Source: Camphora micrantha (lineage: Eukaryota; Streptophyta; Magnoliopsida; Laurales; Lauraceae). From it: a stretch of 64,000 nt of DNA. Positions within the stretch are counted from its first letter, which is position 1. Every line of letters starts with the position of its first letter. The stretch lies in contig QPKB01000009.1 of assembly GCA_003546025.1 (NCBI GenBank), positions 27,171,116-27,235,115 on the forward strand, written 5' to 3'. The notes under the pieces are model-generated. The model did not search any database. It saw only the letters and a program-made list of their open reading frames with translations, and was not told the origin of the DNA. A program made the translations under genes and the position numbers. Shown piece after piece: positions 36,501 through 52,300 of this stretch.

Positions 36501-39500
36501 CACTTGTCATTCAGATCTGCAATAGTAGTCATGCTAATAAAGAATAAAGAGCGTCAATCAATATGACTCAACAATTCAGTGATGCACTTAATTTTATACA
36601 TACATGGACTGTTGAAATTTCTCACCTTGCCCAAGAATCATTTATGTCTTGCGTTGTCCTCCAACTATTTCCAACTTTGCCAGCCCACAAAGCTGGCTCA
36701 TGTTCACCCCTATGGCCAGAAAAATGAAACAGCGTTTAATCCTCTGAATATGGGACATGGTTTGAAACTTCATAGAGCAATATATGCAATCTACACCTCC
36801 AACTGCAGAATCATATCAGCCTAGAATAACAATCACCCAGGAATCATAAGACCTTAAGTTGGTGTATGTTGGATACATGGTTCACTAGTTAAGGGTGTTG
36901 TTCTGTAGATGGTTAAGAAGAAAAACGTCAACATCCCATATTCATTAGAATCAAAGGCCAAATAGGGTGAATAGTAATTTCAATCTGGGTTACTTGGCTA
37001 CAGAACATATTTATGGATAAGAAGTGCATGCAACATTCCATATTCATTAGGATCAAAGGCCAAATATGGTGAATAGTACTTTCAATCTGGGTTACCTGAC
37101 TACAGAACATATTTATGGATAGGACGGGCATGCATGCCTGAACTATCAACACAGACACAGCAGGGATGCAGATAAGACACGCCATAAATACAGTGGGGAC
37201 ACCAATTTTACTCATAAATTGACACATTGACCCCAATACAATATGGATGCATAATACATTTTGAAGCATCCAGGTGTCATAGGCCCTGAAGCCTATGTAA
37301 TGAGAAGTGAGAACCTTTTTGTAAACATATGGTTAAGAATCAACAGTGGCATTCCATACAGATTAGTTTAAAAGGGAAAAATTGGATGGATAGGACTTAT
37401 AATCCAGGTGGTTGTGTAGCCAATCTGGATGCTTAGTTATAAATGATATACATAAATGGTGAGCCTACTGGATATGTGAATCAATGAACCAACATGTGCA
37501 GACTCAAGGCCCAAAAACTCTTTGCTTATTCACAGCCTTTGGAAACGCATGACACAGACACACAGGACTACATGCAGCTGTCAATGTTGCAGTCACTCGT
37601 GTCCCTGAAAATTGGAGTCTTCTCATCAAGGTAGATAATGGGGTCAAAACTATCCCTCACAAATTAGTAGGGATGATAATCATCTTTGGCTTCAAAAAGA
37701 TCTGTCACATATGATCTCTGGAGATGGCAATTGATCGGGGTAAAACCACACACCGACAGCTATCACACCATGTACTGACTCCCCCTGTGAAATTTTTACA
37801 ATATGTGATACCAAACCCACCCCACAAATACGGTACAAGCTGTGTTCGATATACATTATCCAATAATCTTTTAAATTTAGAAGAAATGATAAACTTATTT
37901 TTCTATGTTTTTCATTAATAAAGAAATAGATAATAAATGGAGTCGAGTGGGTCTGAGCAGCCAAGACCAGAACCTTAAAATCTCTAAATCCATAACTGCC
38001 TTAACTCCGTCAAACCTCTACCAAATATGCCTCTAATAGAAGTGCATTGAATGCATCACCTGTTTAAACCCAACCAGTTGCCATCCCTAATAATCGCTTT
38101 TATTATCTTCAAGTAGAAGATCTTTTCAACCCAACAGCATACCGCTCCAGCTTACGTGATAATTAGAATAACTCAGCTACAATTCACACAGGATTAAACC
38201 GGATCCGATGGTGTGCTTGTATGAGAAGTGGGACCAGTGATGCAAGTTTTGAGGGATGCCCAGGAGCCTTCCATATAGCTGGGTACATATGATCATTGCT
38301 CATGCTTATTTTTATATAAAATGCATATTATTTAACATTCAGAAATTTTCAAATGAGGTAGCGAAGCTATACAAGGGATACTTTGCAGGCCCCATCAATC
38401 TACCCAGAAAAATAAAAATAAAAACCCAAATTAGTTGGCAAGAAACCCAAATTAGCACTCATCTCTCTATTACTCAGTTGGATAAAAACACACCATTTTC
38501 TCACATGCTTTTACCCTTATTTTGGATGCCTAAAAAATTTACAACACCAAGATCCAATCAAGTTCATCTCAGTGAATTCTTTATCAATGGATAGACCTCA
38601 CCAACCCCACCCATCCAATTCCCCTTGATTGGTGGGCCTGCCTATTTCCAAGATTGACACTCATATGACTATTACTCGGTGTTGGATAAAAAACACATTG
38701 CTTTTTCCAAAAGATTTCACCATTTATCTTTGAGACTTTAAAATGTACACCGATTGAGATCAAATGAAGCTCATTATAGATTTATATTGAATTTGTAATA
38801 ACCTGGGCCAGATCAGGCCAAGATCCATCCGACCCATATGGTATTTGGGTTGGGTTAGACTACATTGGTTATTTCTAGCCTGTTAACAACCCAATAGTAA
38901 TCCCTTTGTTGTTGAGTTGTTAGAACGATATCTCCTTGGGAGGAGGTTTCCGTTCTGATACCCAGGAGGATTTCCCAAAGGGTAGAGATCTGACTCTATC
39001 CCATAGTAATGAACTCCTTTTGCCTTCTGGGTTGATTTTATGATCTTCTCATTTTGGGTTAAAGAGGAGAGGAGAGGAAAGAGTGCAGAAGGATTTTCTT
39101 GGGTAGCAACAAAGAGGGATCACTGGGAGGAAGAAGCCGAAAGATCTAGTGGATGCAATACTCAAGGCCTCATATCAACTGTGCCACAATCTGCTACACT
39201 AGGAGGTAAGTAATATTTTCAAGTACACAAAAAAATGTGGGTTTATTGGGTTTATTGTGTTTTCATTAATCATGATTATAACCCAAAAAGGCATAAGGGA
39301 ATAGAAATATGATTACTGACAAATCTTGAAAATTTCGTTCTCTATATGAGGATCTGGGGGGTTTGACCAAAATCTGTAATCCTCATATCAAATTGGTAGT
39401 AGACAATGATTAATTTCTTGGTTAGATGTGATAATGGAGTCTTGATAATATCTCATTCAAAGAGGAGATAGTCGGATGACATTCCAAGGCAGCAAGATGG

Positions 39501-40272
39501 TTTTTCTAAACCAAGTCGACAGAAACAGGATCTGTCGACTTGGATAGTGGAACAAGGTGGGCCACTTGATCATTGATCTGTCTAGGGATCTGGAAGTAGA
39601 CCCCTGGGCGACCACAGTGGTGTTGGACTCACTTGGATTGGGCCCCATCTAGCCCCCCATCTAGATTATTAAACCTTCGCATCGGTACTTTTAGGATATT
39701 TTTTAGTTTTTACTAGATTGGGTTGTGGGACACCTGGGCCCACCTGATCAAAGAGCAGGGCCATCCTTTTAGTTGGGCCCTAAGGGGCGACCAAGGTAGG
39801 CTTGGTCCCCAGTGGATCGGACCATTGGGGACCCACCTTTTTACTATCCCAAAAGACAGAGTCGGAAGTCCCTGTTTTCTGTTATGTTTACATTTTGTTC
39901 CATTGTATAATTTCTATTTTTCTCTTTCCTTAAATAGAATCCAGATTTAGAAATCAGAAATATAAGTATAAGAGATCCTAACTTGTAGAATGAAATCTAG
40001 AGGAGGGACCAAACTGATGAATAGATGCAAGAATTCAGAATTTGGCAGTGGTAAAAACCCATTTTTACAATCAGGTTTGTGGGGACCACTGGTCCATCTG
40101 ATCAAAGATCAGAACCTGTCATCTGGCTGATCCATGATGGGCGACCAGGATGGCCCTGGACCCATGTGGGTTGAACCACTAGGGACCCACCATTTTCTCC
40201 TTAAAATTGCTGGGCGTGATAACCCATTTCTGGGCTGACGAACAATGCAAAGCGTTGTACTGTTACTTCTCT

Positions 40273-40319
<47 letters not shown>

Positions 40320-43300
40320 TATTAAGTGTTGTTCTTATTAAGATGGATCCTGTTAGTTCAGAATTTACCCAAAACCTTAGTATATACCAGACATCTTGAA
40401 CTGTTTATATCATTATAGATTCTGTCATGGGCCTGTAATTTAGTGTGGACCCGGATTGAATCATATAACTTAGAGCCATATATTATAGGCATATATTTAA
40501 TGAAACTGAATCATGGTACCGGGTTATGAAATAAATTAAAAAATCCAAGTCATGGGGCAGTTCTTTAACTGACAGTAATTCCTTATGTAAGATTGGACTT
40601 GTAATGAGGACAGAGAATTTAAAGATATGAGTAGTGCCATATAGGTGGGTACCAAATGTTGAATTTGAATGGGGCGTATATAAACCTGATTATGTAGAAC
40701 TAGTCCTATATCAAAATAATTAGTGTACATAACTCTATGATAGTTCTACTGCATGCATAATAGCTATAAAAGAACGAATGAACTTTGTTAATGAATTTAG
40801 AGCATTTCAATATGAACACTATACGAGACAGTGGCATCGTATTTGAAATATCAGTAAGGATCCCTACTTCTGAGTATTGATTTGATTAGTGAATCCCTTG
40901 TGGGCCAGGAGAGATAAGGTTGGACGGGGACTGAATTATTGATTGTTGAACCAATCTCCTAAGGGAGAGTTTTGATTAAATTATAGAAAGGACTTTCTTT
41001 TTGGAAGGGACTGAAATACTGAAACTCTTATGATAGAGATCTATCGTATTATAAGGAACCATAATGGGGAACATTGAACTTATCCAAAGCTAAGAGATGA
41101 ATATGAAATCTCATTAAATAATAAGAAAATCTATAGGATATCTGTTATCATCTCATGGGTTCTTATTATTATTTCTGTTATTGAATTATGCTATTAGTGA
41201 CTCATGTATTTAGAATATTGCTAACCAGTTTTCTAATAAGTGGTTTGCCCCACCTCAGGTATAGGTCATTTGGGGGAGCTTGGCAACGTTGGAGATCAGC
41301 CATTAGATTTCAATTTGCGTGGCTGATGAGAGAGCGTTGCAGTCGTGTTGAAATGATATAAAGGATGTTAGAACGGATTACTTCTTTCAATAATGTTGAA
41401 CTTGTTTCTTTATGAATTAGGAATTGTTTGTTAGTGGACTTGTTATCACTTCTCTTCTATTTAATTGATCTCTTAAATCAATTAGAAGCATTGATCAATT
41501 CTTTGTCATAATTTGATTTATGAGGTGATCTTGATTTCCTTATAGTAATGTCTAGGGTTTTGATGAGCTCCAGGTTCCGGGGCGTTATAGAATTACTTAT
41601 CCATGCCACCCCCCCAAAACCAAACCCAAACAAAACCAAACCCAAAAATACTGGGGTCCCCATCATGCACACTTGGTTGGAGGTGGCATCATGTATTCAT
41701 GTGGGCCAACAAAAGTGTCACTCACATGTCCCTCAGGTGAAAACCCCGCATCCCCCTGATTGGTAGCACCCCTCAAACACCTTAATTGGAGACCTCTATG
41801 TAATACCCCTGTAATGTCCATTAATATTATTTTATTTGAGGTTTATATGTTGGGGTTATTAATTAAGTTATTTGGTATAGTAATATTTTAATCATGAGCT
41901 GGGCCAATGGGCCCTGAGTTTAATTAGAATTTTGTTTGGTCAAAAAGGATCCATTGGGCCCATGCCACATGTTTTAATTTGAGTTAGGTGTGTGGACCCC
42001 TCACTGTGTAATAAAATAATTGTATCTTAAGTTGGAGGGACCCATGTATGTTAAGAGGAAGAGGGAGTATGCACACAACTCCCATGGGGGGATTTGTTTT
42101 TAGCACACAACTCCCGAGGCTGATTTGTGTTACACCCAAGCCATAGTGGGGCATCCCACTCGAAAGCCACGAAATTCCTAGGGTTTTCTTCTCCATTTTT
42201 CTTTCTTTTTCTCTTCCTCTAAACCATTGTTTTTTATCTCAAGGGAACCCTAAGCTAGAAACAACTTGGAGATCTGAGGGGGAATAAGGGAAGGAAGAGG
42301 AAATCCTCTAGTTTGATGACATACAATTTATTCAAAGCTTCTCGAGTCTATTCAAGGTGAGTGGAGCTTATCGACAGAGTTGCTAGCCAGTAACCCCAAA
42401 ACCAATTGGTGATAGGAAATTGCACAAACAACTATTTACACTCCCCCTCCGGTGGGACAGGACAGGACACCACCCGGATTCGAAGCACACCCTCGCACAA
42501 GACTACAACACGGCATGGGGCCTGCTTGCTCTACGCACTTACGGCCACACAAACACAACGCGACATGGGGCACTTTTGCCCTGCATGGTTTCGAACCTTT
42601 GGCTCTGATACCATGACAAAGTTGCTAGCCAGTAATACCAAAACCAATTGGCTGCACAAACAACTACTTAACACTTGTGTGTCAAATGTTTTCTATAATT
42701 CCAATGAATGTAGATCTAGGATTTCAGATCTGAAAATCTCTTTGGGAAAAAGAGATTCATGATGAGTTATGATAAAAACACAGCTGAATCCCTTTTTCCC
42801 TTAGCCGAGCCCTAGATCTCAAGATCTAGGGCTGGCTGAATCTGAAAAATAAGAGGATCAGGCTGGCCGAACTCTAGATCAGGAGATCTAGAGCTGCTGA
42901 CCCCTATTCTGGGGTTATAGTGGGATCTGAACCCACTAAGGGGTATTCAGATCTTATTTGTGTACTTAAACACTGGTTTGAGCTTGGCAGGATTTTCTTA
43001 AAGGGCTTATGGTCGACTATTTACAATCAGGTTTATTGCATTTGGACTTTCGATGATGAATTAAGTCTCTTGACAGCATGGCTGATCAAATTATTAACAT
43101 TGGACGAATCAGAAATCAAACCTTTGAATTTGAGAATGGGAATCAGACATTAAATTGGGGATTTTATGACAGTAGAACCCTTTCGTGGAGTTCAGATTTT
43201 GGTTCGATCCCAAATTGTGTTTGATGTTGGGGCGAATGTGTGTTTGACTCCACAAGTCCATGTTGAATATTCTATTTTTCAGATATGTAGTTTCTTATAA

Positions 43301-46300
43301 ATCCTGCTACATAGACTCATTTATTGAGTAGACACGTGTTCAGAATATGAATTGTGTTGGTATAGTTATGGCTTCCCTTAAATGATGAGGCTTGTAATAA
43401 CCTTTATGCATCAGGCAGTTGTTTGTGACATGTTTGTGAAGAATTAATCAACACCATTAATGGGCTGGTGATGCAGTTAGTATCACACACGATGATAACC
43501 AATTTCGAAATAGGTAAGGGAAACTACAGCCAATGAATAGTGTGTGGTCAGATTACAGAAATCCACCCAATTATGTGTAGCAGCCATTATGAATTTCTTT
43601 GTTATGACAACCTATTGGACTAAACAAATATGATAGCAAATAAGGATTTATCTGATTATGATACCTCTGTTTGGACACCCTCAGCTGCCGAGCAGAGTGT
43701 AAGAAATACTCTTATACAAGGGCTAATTTGGGAGTTATTTCTGAAATTAGACTTTGACTTCAAGAGGTTGCATATATGTGGAAGAGAGAATTTCATATGC
43801 ACGGCCTTATGGGGTTGTGCTATAACCTGTTGTGCCATGGAAGACTTTTCTTCTTGTGTTGTGTCGATGGGTGGATGTTTTGATTTGGCATTGTGGAGGT
43901 ATTTTGGTTGTGCTATGGGATGGTCTTGATTTCGTATGTATAAAGGAGAATTGATGAGATGTGGAGGATATGGGAGTATGTTATGATGAGTTGGGTGGAA
44001 TCGGTTGTGTTGCGTATGGGGAGACGTATTAGTTGTGTTTTACATCCTGAGAATTATATGTGCATAATCTGTTGTGGGCCTGTGCAGGTAATCGGCTGAG
44101 GGTAGTCAATGGGGTGCACCTAATTCAATGTTGGACCATTACCTATATCAGAAAAAAATTATTTTCCTTGATTATGGTTGCTTCTATTATATCACATGTG
44201 ATTACACACACTACTAAAGAATTAAGTAGAATTTTGTCTCACTCAGTATGTACTGATTCCTGGTTTGCCCTTGCCAGGTAACAAGGTAGTAGAAGATTTT
44301 GCGGGCTGTGATGATCAGGACCTTAACTTCGACATCCGTGGATGAGGGTGCATCACCAAAGACGACGAGGATTAGCCTCATTTGGATTATTTAGTTCTGA
44401 GTTAATGAATAAAAATTTGTCAGATTGGACTACAGGATTTTATTAATGTTTTGTATTTAGACAGTTTTTTTTTTTTTTTTTTTATACATGATCTTTTGTA
44501 AAGGATATTAGATGACATAAATAAATGCCCAGTAATATGCTTTTATTATGGATTTGAATTATGTTGGTTTGATTGCTCATTAATCATAGTCCAGGACCCA
44601 TGGGCCCCAGGTTTGGGAGGTGACAGCCACAAACCCCGATTTAGGGACTAGAATATTTTCTAATATTTATATATTTAATTTCCTAGATTTCCAATACTTA
44701 CTGGATATTAAATGTATCTTGGATACATAAAGTATGTTTTTTTGTTATATAAGTACTAATTATTTTTATTATTATTATTATTATGACTTCGACGCTTATT
44801 ATTAGGGATTTTTATGAAAAATTAAGCTTAAACTTTAATTAAAAAATTTTATGTAGAAAAACCATAAAATGACGGCAAAGTTGTTCTTTTTTTTCTGAAA
44901 CTATCCTTGTTGGCAATATCATCTACTTCCTGCAACTTTTCTTCTTCCTCCTTCACATTTGTTTCTGGAGGATAAGGAGGTGGTGAATGCATTGGATGGT
45001 GCTGGTTCTCTAGACACTTTCTTGAGCTCATCTTGCTTACCCTCATTTTCCCATTCATATCAAGAAACCTTGACCTCTTATCTCATTAGCAAGTGATGTG
45101 TGTATTCTCATATTTCGCTTGTCCTTACCCTATTCTTTTCTTTTTTCTAAAGATCCAAAAATTCACTTTTCTTAGATTTCTTTTTCCTTGTTTTCATGGT
45201 AGAAAATCCTACAATGGAGATGGGATTTTGAGGGTGTGTTAGTTTAGGAGGATTGGATGGTTGTAACAAGTTGTTGTGATCGGAAGGGAGAATGAATGGA
45301 GAAAGAGAAAAAAAAAACAAAAGAAAAGAAAACGAAAGAAAAGATTACATAGAAGAGTGTTATCTAAGAATGAAGCTTTGTTTGCTGTGTGTGTAAAGCT
45401 AGTGGGTCGGTTCAGCCCATTGGACCAACCCAAACTCAAACCAAGCCCATTTGACCCAGTCATGGGACCAATATGTACAGATATTCTTCATTATCTTTAT
45501 GACTGGGACAAATCTGTACAAATATTCTTCATTATCTTTATCAGTTGTATTTCCATTTATAGCTAGCATATCACCCAATCAAAGGGTTATTATAGAATGT
45601 AAATCACCCAATCAATGGGTCAAACTTACTGTATTTAGACATAGTGGGTTATTTAAAGTCGTGATGGCATCACAATGGATCCATCAAAATTCCAATCAAT
45701 ATTTCCTGTTTGTCATATTCGCTTTGTGACTGATATCAATCAAGAGTGTGGATGGCTTTGTAGGGGATTGGGATTTGAAACCATCATGGGGCTGTTTGGT
45801 TTGTGTGAGTCAAGTTCTAGGGGATGGGACAAAAGAGAAGATGGGTTGTTTGGTGACGGAGGGACGAGATGTGGTTTGGTGGATGAAGGTTTGATGGGTG
45901 GTAAGGAAACGTTGGGAAGATTGGTGGCTTGAGAAGAAAGGAAGCCATGGGATGATGATGAAGATGGATACAAGAGATTGATTTATAAGCTGAATGAAAA
46001 TGAGTGAAATGAATTGGAAAAGATGAATTGCAAGTTACGATATTGTCAACTACGGTATTTTCGTTAAAAAAATTTACGAACCATGGACCCATAGTTTCAT
46101 TGTTTTTCTTCATAAAATTGTTTCATCAGAGTTTAAGATTAATAATTTCGTAGATATATCTAGGATATATTTAATAATTACTGGATATTAAATATATCTT
46201 GGATATATATAAAGTATATTTGTGGTTATATAAGTACTAATTATTTGGATGATTCTTATTATTATTATTGTTAACATTATTATTATTATTATTATTATTA

Positions 46301-49300
46301 TTATAATGACTTTGATGCCGATTATTACAAATACTCTGGCTCTCTAATGGGGTAGACCCAAGGGAACCATTATACTCAGTACCACCCTGTTGGAACCCCA
46401 ATAGCCTGACCCATAGTAACAGACTTAGGGCCCAGTAATCTACCCATATTTTTCAGGTTTGAGAGATGAACTCTGAGGGACTCCACAACCCTGGTTAGTT
46501 GTTTTAAATAAGATAAATAGGATTAGATCCCCAAGTCAAGATAGTAGGCCCCATGAGTAGGATTTGATTGTGATAGATTAGAGAGGAAGAGACCCAAGAC
46601 TTCTAATCAAATGAAATAAGGATTTGAGGGGGGAGGATCTGTGCACATAAGGGAGTGCACAAATTCTGAGGCTTTTTGGGATGTGCACACTGCACACACT
46701 TCCCTTACTCTTCCTTGGGATGGCACATGAATCCCAATGGGATTCTAAGACATCTAAACCTCTCTGTCTCTCTCTCTCGATTTGCTCATTCTCATCAATC
46801 GATCTCCTCTTTCTTTTTCTTGCATTCTATCTTCAAGAAAGCCCTAACCCTATACCTATCTAGTGGGAAATAGAAGAAAACAAAGGACAAACAAGGATAA
46901 GAAGGATCAGCAGATTCTCCTATTCAGGTGAGTAGGCTTCTTAATTTACTTGTGTTTTTGGGCTTTCCTTTAAGATTGATGTGTTTATAACACTAACACA
47001 TGGTTGTAATGATGTTCCAAGGTTGATTGATTGGTGTGTTGTTCTTTGAGGAGTGACCAAATAAAATATGGATGAAATTCAATGGCTGATTAGGGTTTTG
47101 TGTTTCAGAAGTGATGTCAACCATGAATTAGAGTTTTTCATAATGGCCGTCACTATTCATGCTACATTAATTCGCTACAGTACATGCTACGGTAATAGTT
47201 TCTGAATAGAGACAGCCATTATGAAAAACTCTACACACTACAGAACACGCTACGTTAGAATATATTTTCTGAATATTGATTAATTAATTGACTGAACAAG
47301 GAGTTTCAGAAAATAAAACCCTTTGGCCGATTCTGGTATGATGAGTTTTGAGTTAGCCGGCTGTTAAGTGCATATATTTGAGTTGGCCGGCTGTGGTATA
47401 ACTGATTTGTGGCTGACCGACTGTTGTAGATATGTGATTTGGTTTGGCCGCATGCTATGAAGGACTTTCTTATGGCTTTCCATGATGGCCTAACTTTATG
47501 GAATGTTAGTTCATGAACCTTTGCATGACGGCATGCTAGATTGTTAAGAGTTTCACATATAGTGTTTAATCTTCAAATTCATTGTTGAACTATGTTGTCA
47601 ACTTGAATGAATTGGTGAATTGTGGGTTTGATTGTAACCATATTGGAGGTTTGGAGGCAGCTGAACCTAGAGTCTAGGGTTCAGCCGAACCAAAAGGATG
47701 GGTTGGGATTCATTTTATAAATCCTATTTAGGGTTTGTGAATAAACTTAGGGATCTTAAGGTCATTCTATAAAGCTTTTATGTTCAGTTTCAGAATTGAT
47801 TACATGTTTGTGTTTGGTTCCACATGTTTCCTATGCAATATAATGTACCTGTTATGACACAAATGAGAATGGTGATTTTACCATGCTCCTGTGAATGTGA
47901 TATTACAAGAGTTTAAGATGGTTAATGAACTGTAATTGTTTGACGTCACCTATTATTGTGTATCATTGTTTGAGTTGACATTTGGCAATTATAGGAGTGT
48001 ATCCAACCTATAAGGGGTCCACAGGATACCAACAGTAAATCGGTGCAGGGCATAATAAATCCGGTTTGCGTGTAATGGGCTGATTTCAAGCTACCCCATT
48101 TTAAGTGTTGAGAATGACAAGGAATCGGTAAACTGGATTGGTTTGGACCAACCCATTAGACACCCCTAGATCACTAGCACATACTTGGGCTTAGTTGCGT
48201 AATTTCTCTAACTCTCAGGTCAGTTGCGTAATTTCATTGACTCTTAGGTCAATTGCTTATATGTCTGACTTTTAGGCCAGTTATGTTGTTTTACTGACTA
48301 TAGGTCAGCACCCTTACTGGTGAGGTGAGGCATCCATGAGATGTATGCAAGCCCAAGCCATACAGTGGGTAGGTGGTTGTCTCATGGACAGTGTTAGAAA
48401 CCTTGACCAGACTTTAACTGAAACATCCATATTGTTATTTTTTATGTTCAAGCATTAATTTGTTTAATCATATTGTTGTGCACACACGTAGACTTAGAAA
48501 TCTATTCACTCAGCTTCACTGGTTTGTGGGTAATTTAATGATTGAAGATAGAGATGATCAGGATGCTGTAGGCTTTTGGCATGCGTTTTGAAAGGGCAAA
48601 AGACAGTGGAACAATTTGGGAACGACCCACATAATGTTATAGTTTTTCATTATTTATGATCAATAAAAGATTTATCTTTTGTTGCATTAAATTCCTTTAT
48701 ATGTTCAACATTGATTAATTTATGCCCATGTATCTGGACTATTTATTTGACTTATGCATATGGGAAAATGAATACTCGTAGTCGAGACGCAGAGTTCGAA
48801 GGGCACTAGATTTTGGGTCATGACATTCTGAGAAGGGCAGCAAAATCACATGATAACTTCATCTCCACATTATCTGCCTACATGTGAGCCGCCTCCTAGC
48901 CAAATTGGTATGTGGGTGCATATATCTTGTATTCATCATTATCCATAAGAGAACTAGGAAAAGAGAACATGAGCGTACATGATTAGATGGGGCCCCATCC
49001 AGACCAAACACATTTATTACAGCCTCCATTTTTAGGATCAACACTACCCAAAATTCACAAGTCCTAGATATATAGATGAAAGGTTTGAAATTTTGAACAC
49101 ATCATTAACCATTACCATTCACAAATCGAATAGAAAATAGTGCGACCGGTTGCATTAAGCGCCTCTTGCATAGGAGGGTAGCTGCAAAAGAAGGTGAAAT
49201 GGATCAACTTACAAGTTGCAACAAAAGATGATTGCAAACAGGTAATTTAAATCAAAATGGGAATACAAGAAACAAAATGATTGGGAATGCATAATACCGT

Positions 49301-52300
49301 TTCTCAGGTTTGATCCCCAAGTTGAAACAGTTGTCATACTTTAAATAGTCGATCCCCTGAACACAGAAGTGGAAAAGTAGTTTAAAAAATCGATATAAAT
49401 GTAATCATTTGGGAAATTAATATTTGTATGCCAATCTTCGATGCTTACATTCCCTACAGAGACACTATAATGATTGGCTGATTGGCATGCATTTGATTTA
49501 AAGAGGAAAATAGTTGTGTTCTCAAAAAAGATGATAGAATCTTGAAGTGTAGCATTAACTCCCTTAAGAGTAATATCACAATAATAGTACTACTAAAAAT
49601 ATTGAAATGCAAGGCGAGGCATTCCATTTGATCAATGCCCTTATGAGCATGCCTTCCATAAAAAATAAATTGTTAAATGATATGTAGATACATATCATTT
49701 AACTTATCTAAGGATGGCTCAAGATAGATCGGAATGGAGAAACACAATTCGTGTAGCCGACCCCAACAAAGTTGGGACAAGGCTTTAATGGTGATGGTGA
49801 TGATAAGTAGATACATGATATAAACAGAATAGTAACAATTTGGTTTTTCCTAGCATATCTGTGGGCATTCATTAACCCTCATTACACTTCCAAGTATCCC
49901 AAAGCATTCCAGAGAATCCAAAGCTCCAAAAAGAAAAAGAACTAGATGCATCTAACTTCTGGTTTCAAGTTATGCCTTTGAGAGGGATTGTACAATGTTT
50001 ATTACAGACACTTCAAGACTCATTTGAGGATCTCAAGAGTGTCTAGAGCCGTTGTGTGCAGGTGTACAGATTTAATTAAAAATTCTCCTTTTTTCCCTCT
50101 TTTAGTTTCCCTTTATAGTTATTTAAAAAATAAAAAAATAAAAGAAGGAAAAAATATGGGGCCCACCTGGGGCCCCACTTGGGGTGATCTCTTCATCTGG
50201 TTGGGGCTTTTTTTTTTGGGAGGGTGGGCGGGCAGGAGTTGTCCTGTGTGTGTGGATGGTTCAGATCGATCATAAGTTGGCCCGCTGGAAACAAACAAAC
50301 ACACACAGTAATATCCTGAGCCCTATATGGACCCTAGGATTGGTATTATTAGTAGGACCAAGTCGGGACCCTTAGAAGTTTGTTTATTTTAATGTATCAT
50401 TGGATTGGAGGGTCGCATGTGAGTTTGTATTGGGATGAGGAAATATCAACTCAAATTGGGAGTGACTTGTGTGAATTGTGTGGGTAGGACTTAATGTCTA
50501 GTTTGAGAGGGACTCAATGAATAGTTTGAGAAGAATTATAACTCTAGTGTGTGTGTGTGTGTGTAATAGACCATCGACCATTATTTTTGGTATTCGATTT
50601 TCTTCTTCTTCTTGAGAGAAGACCTGAGAGAGAGAGAGAGAGAGATTTGTGGCTGGTATTCAGGGAAAGATTGTGAGGAAGAAGGAAGTAACCAGCGGAG
50701 GCTTGATCAGCGGATGTCCTACTAGCGCTCTCACATCACGAACGCAACAATTGTCTACCAGAGGTGAGTGAATCTTCCTTATGACTTGCTAAATCTGAAT
50801 CTATCAACTGTTCGGTGATGCTTTAATACACGTCGACACTGGAATAGGTGTTTGATAAAATAAAACTCAAAGTTCTGTCGTTGTAATATGATGAGATGAT
50901 TCCTATAATTAATATGCTCCTTAACCCATGTTTATAAGATGGAAAGAGTGGAATCAGCAACAGAGAAACCAGTCAGAACTGGATTTCCCAGTTCCAGCAG
51001 CGACAAGACCAGTTTGGGTCGTTTGTAGTGGTGGGACCACTTGGCCCACTTGATCACAAATCTGGTCCATGGATCCTGAAGTGGACCATGGGTGACAATG
51101 ATAGTGCTGGACCCATGTAGATTGGGCCACCATCCATGCACTTCAAATCTCAGAGGCATGATTTAAGAAGAAACTCGTGTTTGGTCAACAGTAGTTGTGG
51201 GACCACCGCGCCCACCTGATCATTGATCAGTACCCCACATCTTGAAGGGGGCCCAGGGGCAACCTTGTTGGTGGTCGTCCCATGTGAAGTGGGGCCCATC
51301 TGCCAATCATCCAGATATTCCATATCTAGGAGGCGTGAGGCCTATTGTCGGGAATTTTTTGTAACAGTGAAGGTCCTAGGGCTCAGCATGGATATTAGAT
51401 GTTGAATCATAACCATGGGACTTATTATGGGCCCTCAGCGACCCTAGAGAGCAGACCTGATCATACTTTAGGTCAGTGGGACCCACTTCACCTTTTGCCA
51501 AGATGTTTCAGGCGTGGTTTGATATTGCTTTAGTCTCTGTGTACGTAGTGGAGGCATGGAAGGAGTCTATAATTGGGGACAGCCCATGGAGTTTGGGTGC
51601 AACTACAATATGAACTTCCGCTTAGATAAGTTAAGGCTTTATGTGGATTATGATTAATTTTATGGATTGTTCTATTGGCATGATGCTGTGTAATATTCTG
51701 TTTATAATGAAGAGTGGGCCACCCCTACACCAATCACTACCAGTCATGATTAGAAGTGGGGCAGTGACGAGTAAATTGTGTAGTGGGTTGGTTCCACACT
51801 GCTGATTGTGTAAGTTAATGATGTTTCTTTGAGTTCTGGTCGTTGCAATGTTTATGACATGTTTAGAAAGGTGAACATGGTAATGAAATATTGTGCAATG
51901 GATCCTAGATGTGGGATGCTGGACTAGGTGTTCCAGATGGTTTATGGATTTGGGCCATGGTGGCTGTTGAGTTGGTATGTCCTTGGTCGACATGGATAAT
52001 GAGACGATGCCAGAATGGCACGCAAATATGTGCATATAGCCTTGGAGGCAGAGTGATGTGGATAGAATGCAAAGAAGTAGTTCATGAGTTACACTTTATA
52101 TATTATCTTACCCTTGTATATGTTGTTTGATACCAAGGATGAAAATAGCGGTAGCGGCGGGCGTAGCGGCCCGCCGCCAAAACGATACGAAGCGGGCGAT
52201 ACGTAGCGTAGCGGAGATACGTAGCGGCGTAGCGGTGCGATTTGAAAAAATCGCCAAAAAAATCTGAAAAAATTCCTGAAAATCCAGAAAATTGTAAAAG

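Noticed and set aside
45276..45932. Charged + strand frames within the 44.8-46.1 kb element
   Set aside because: Low-complexity Lys/Arg run and Gly-rich text without recognisable domain; not enough to call a transposase.
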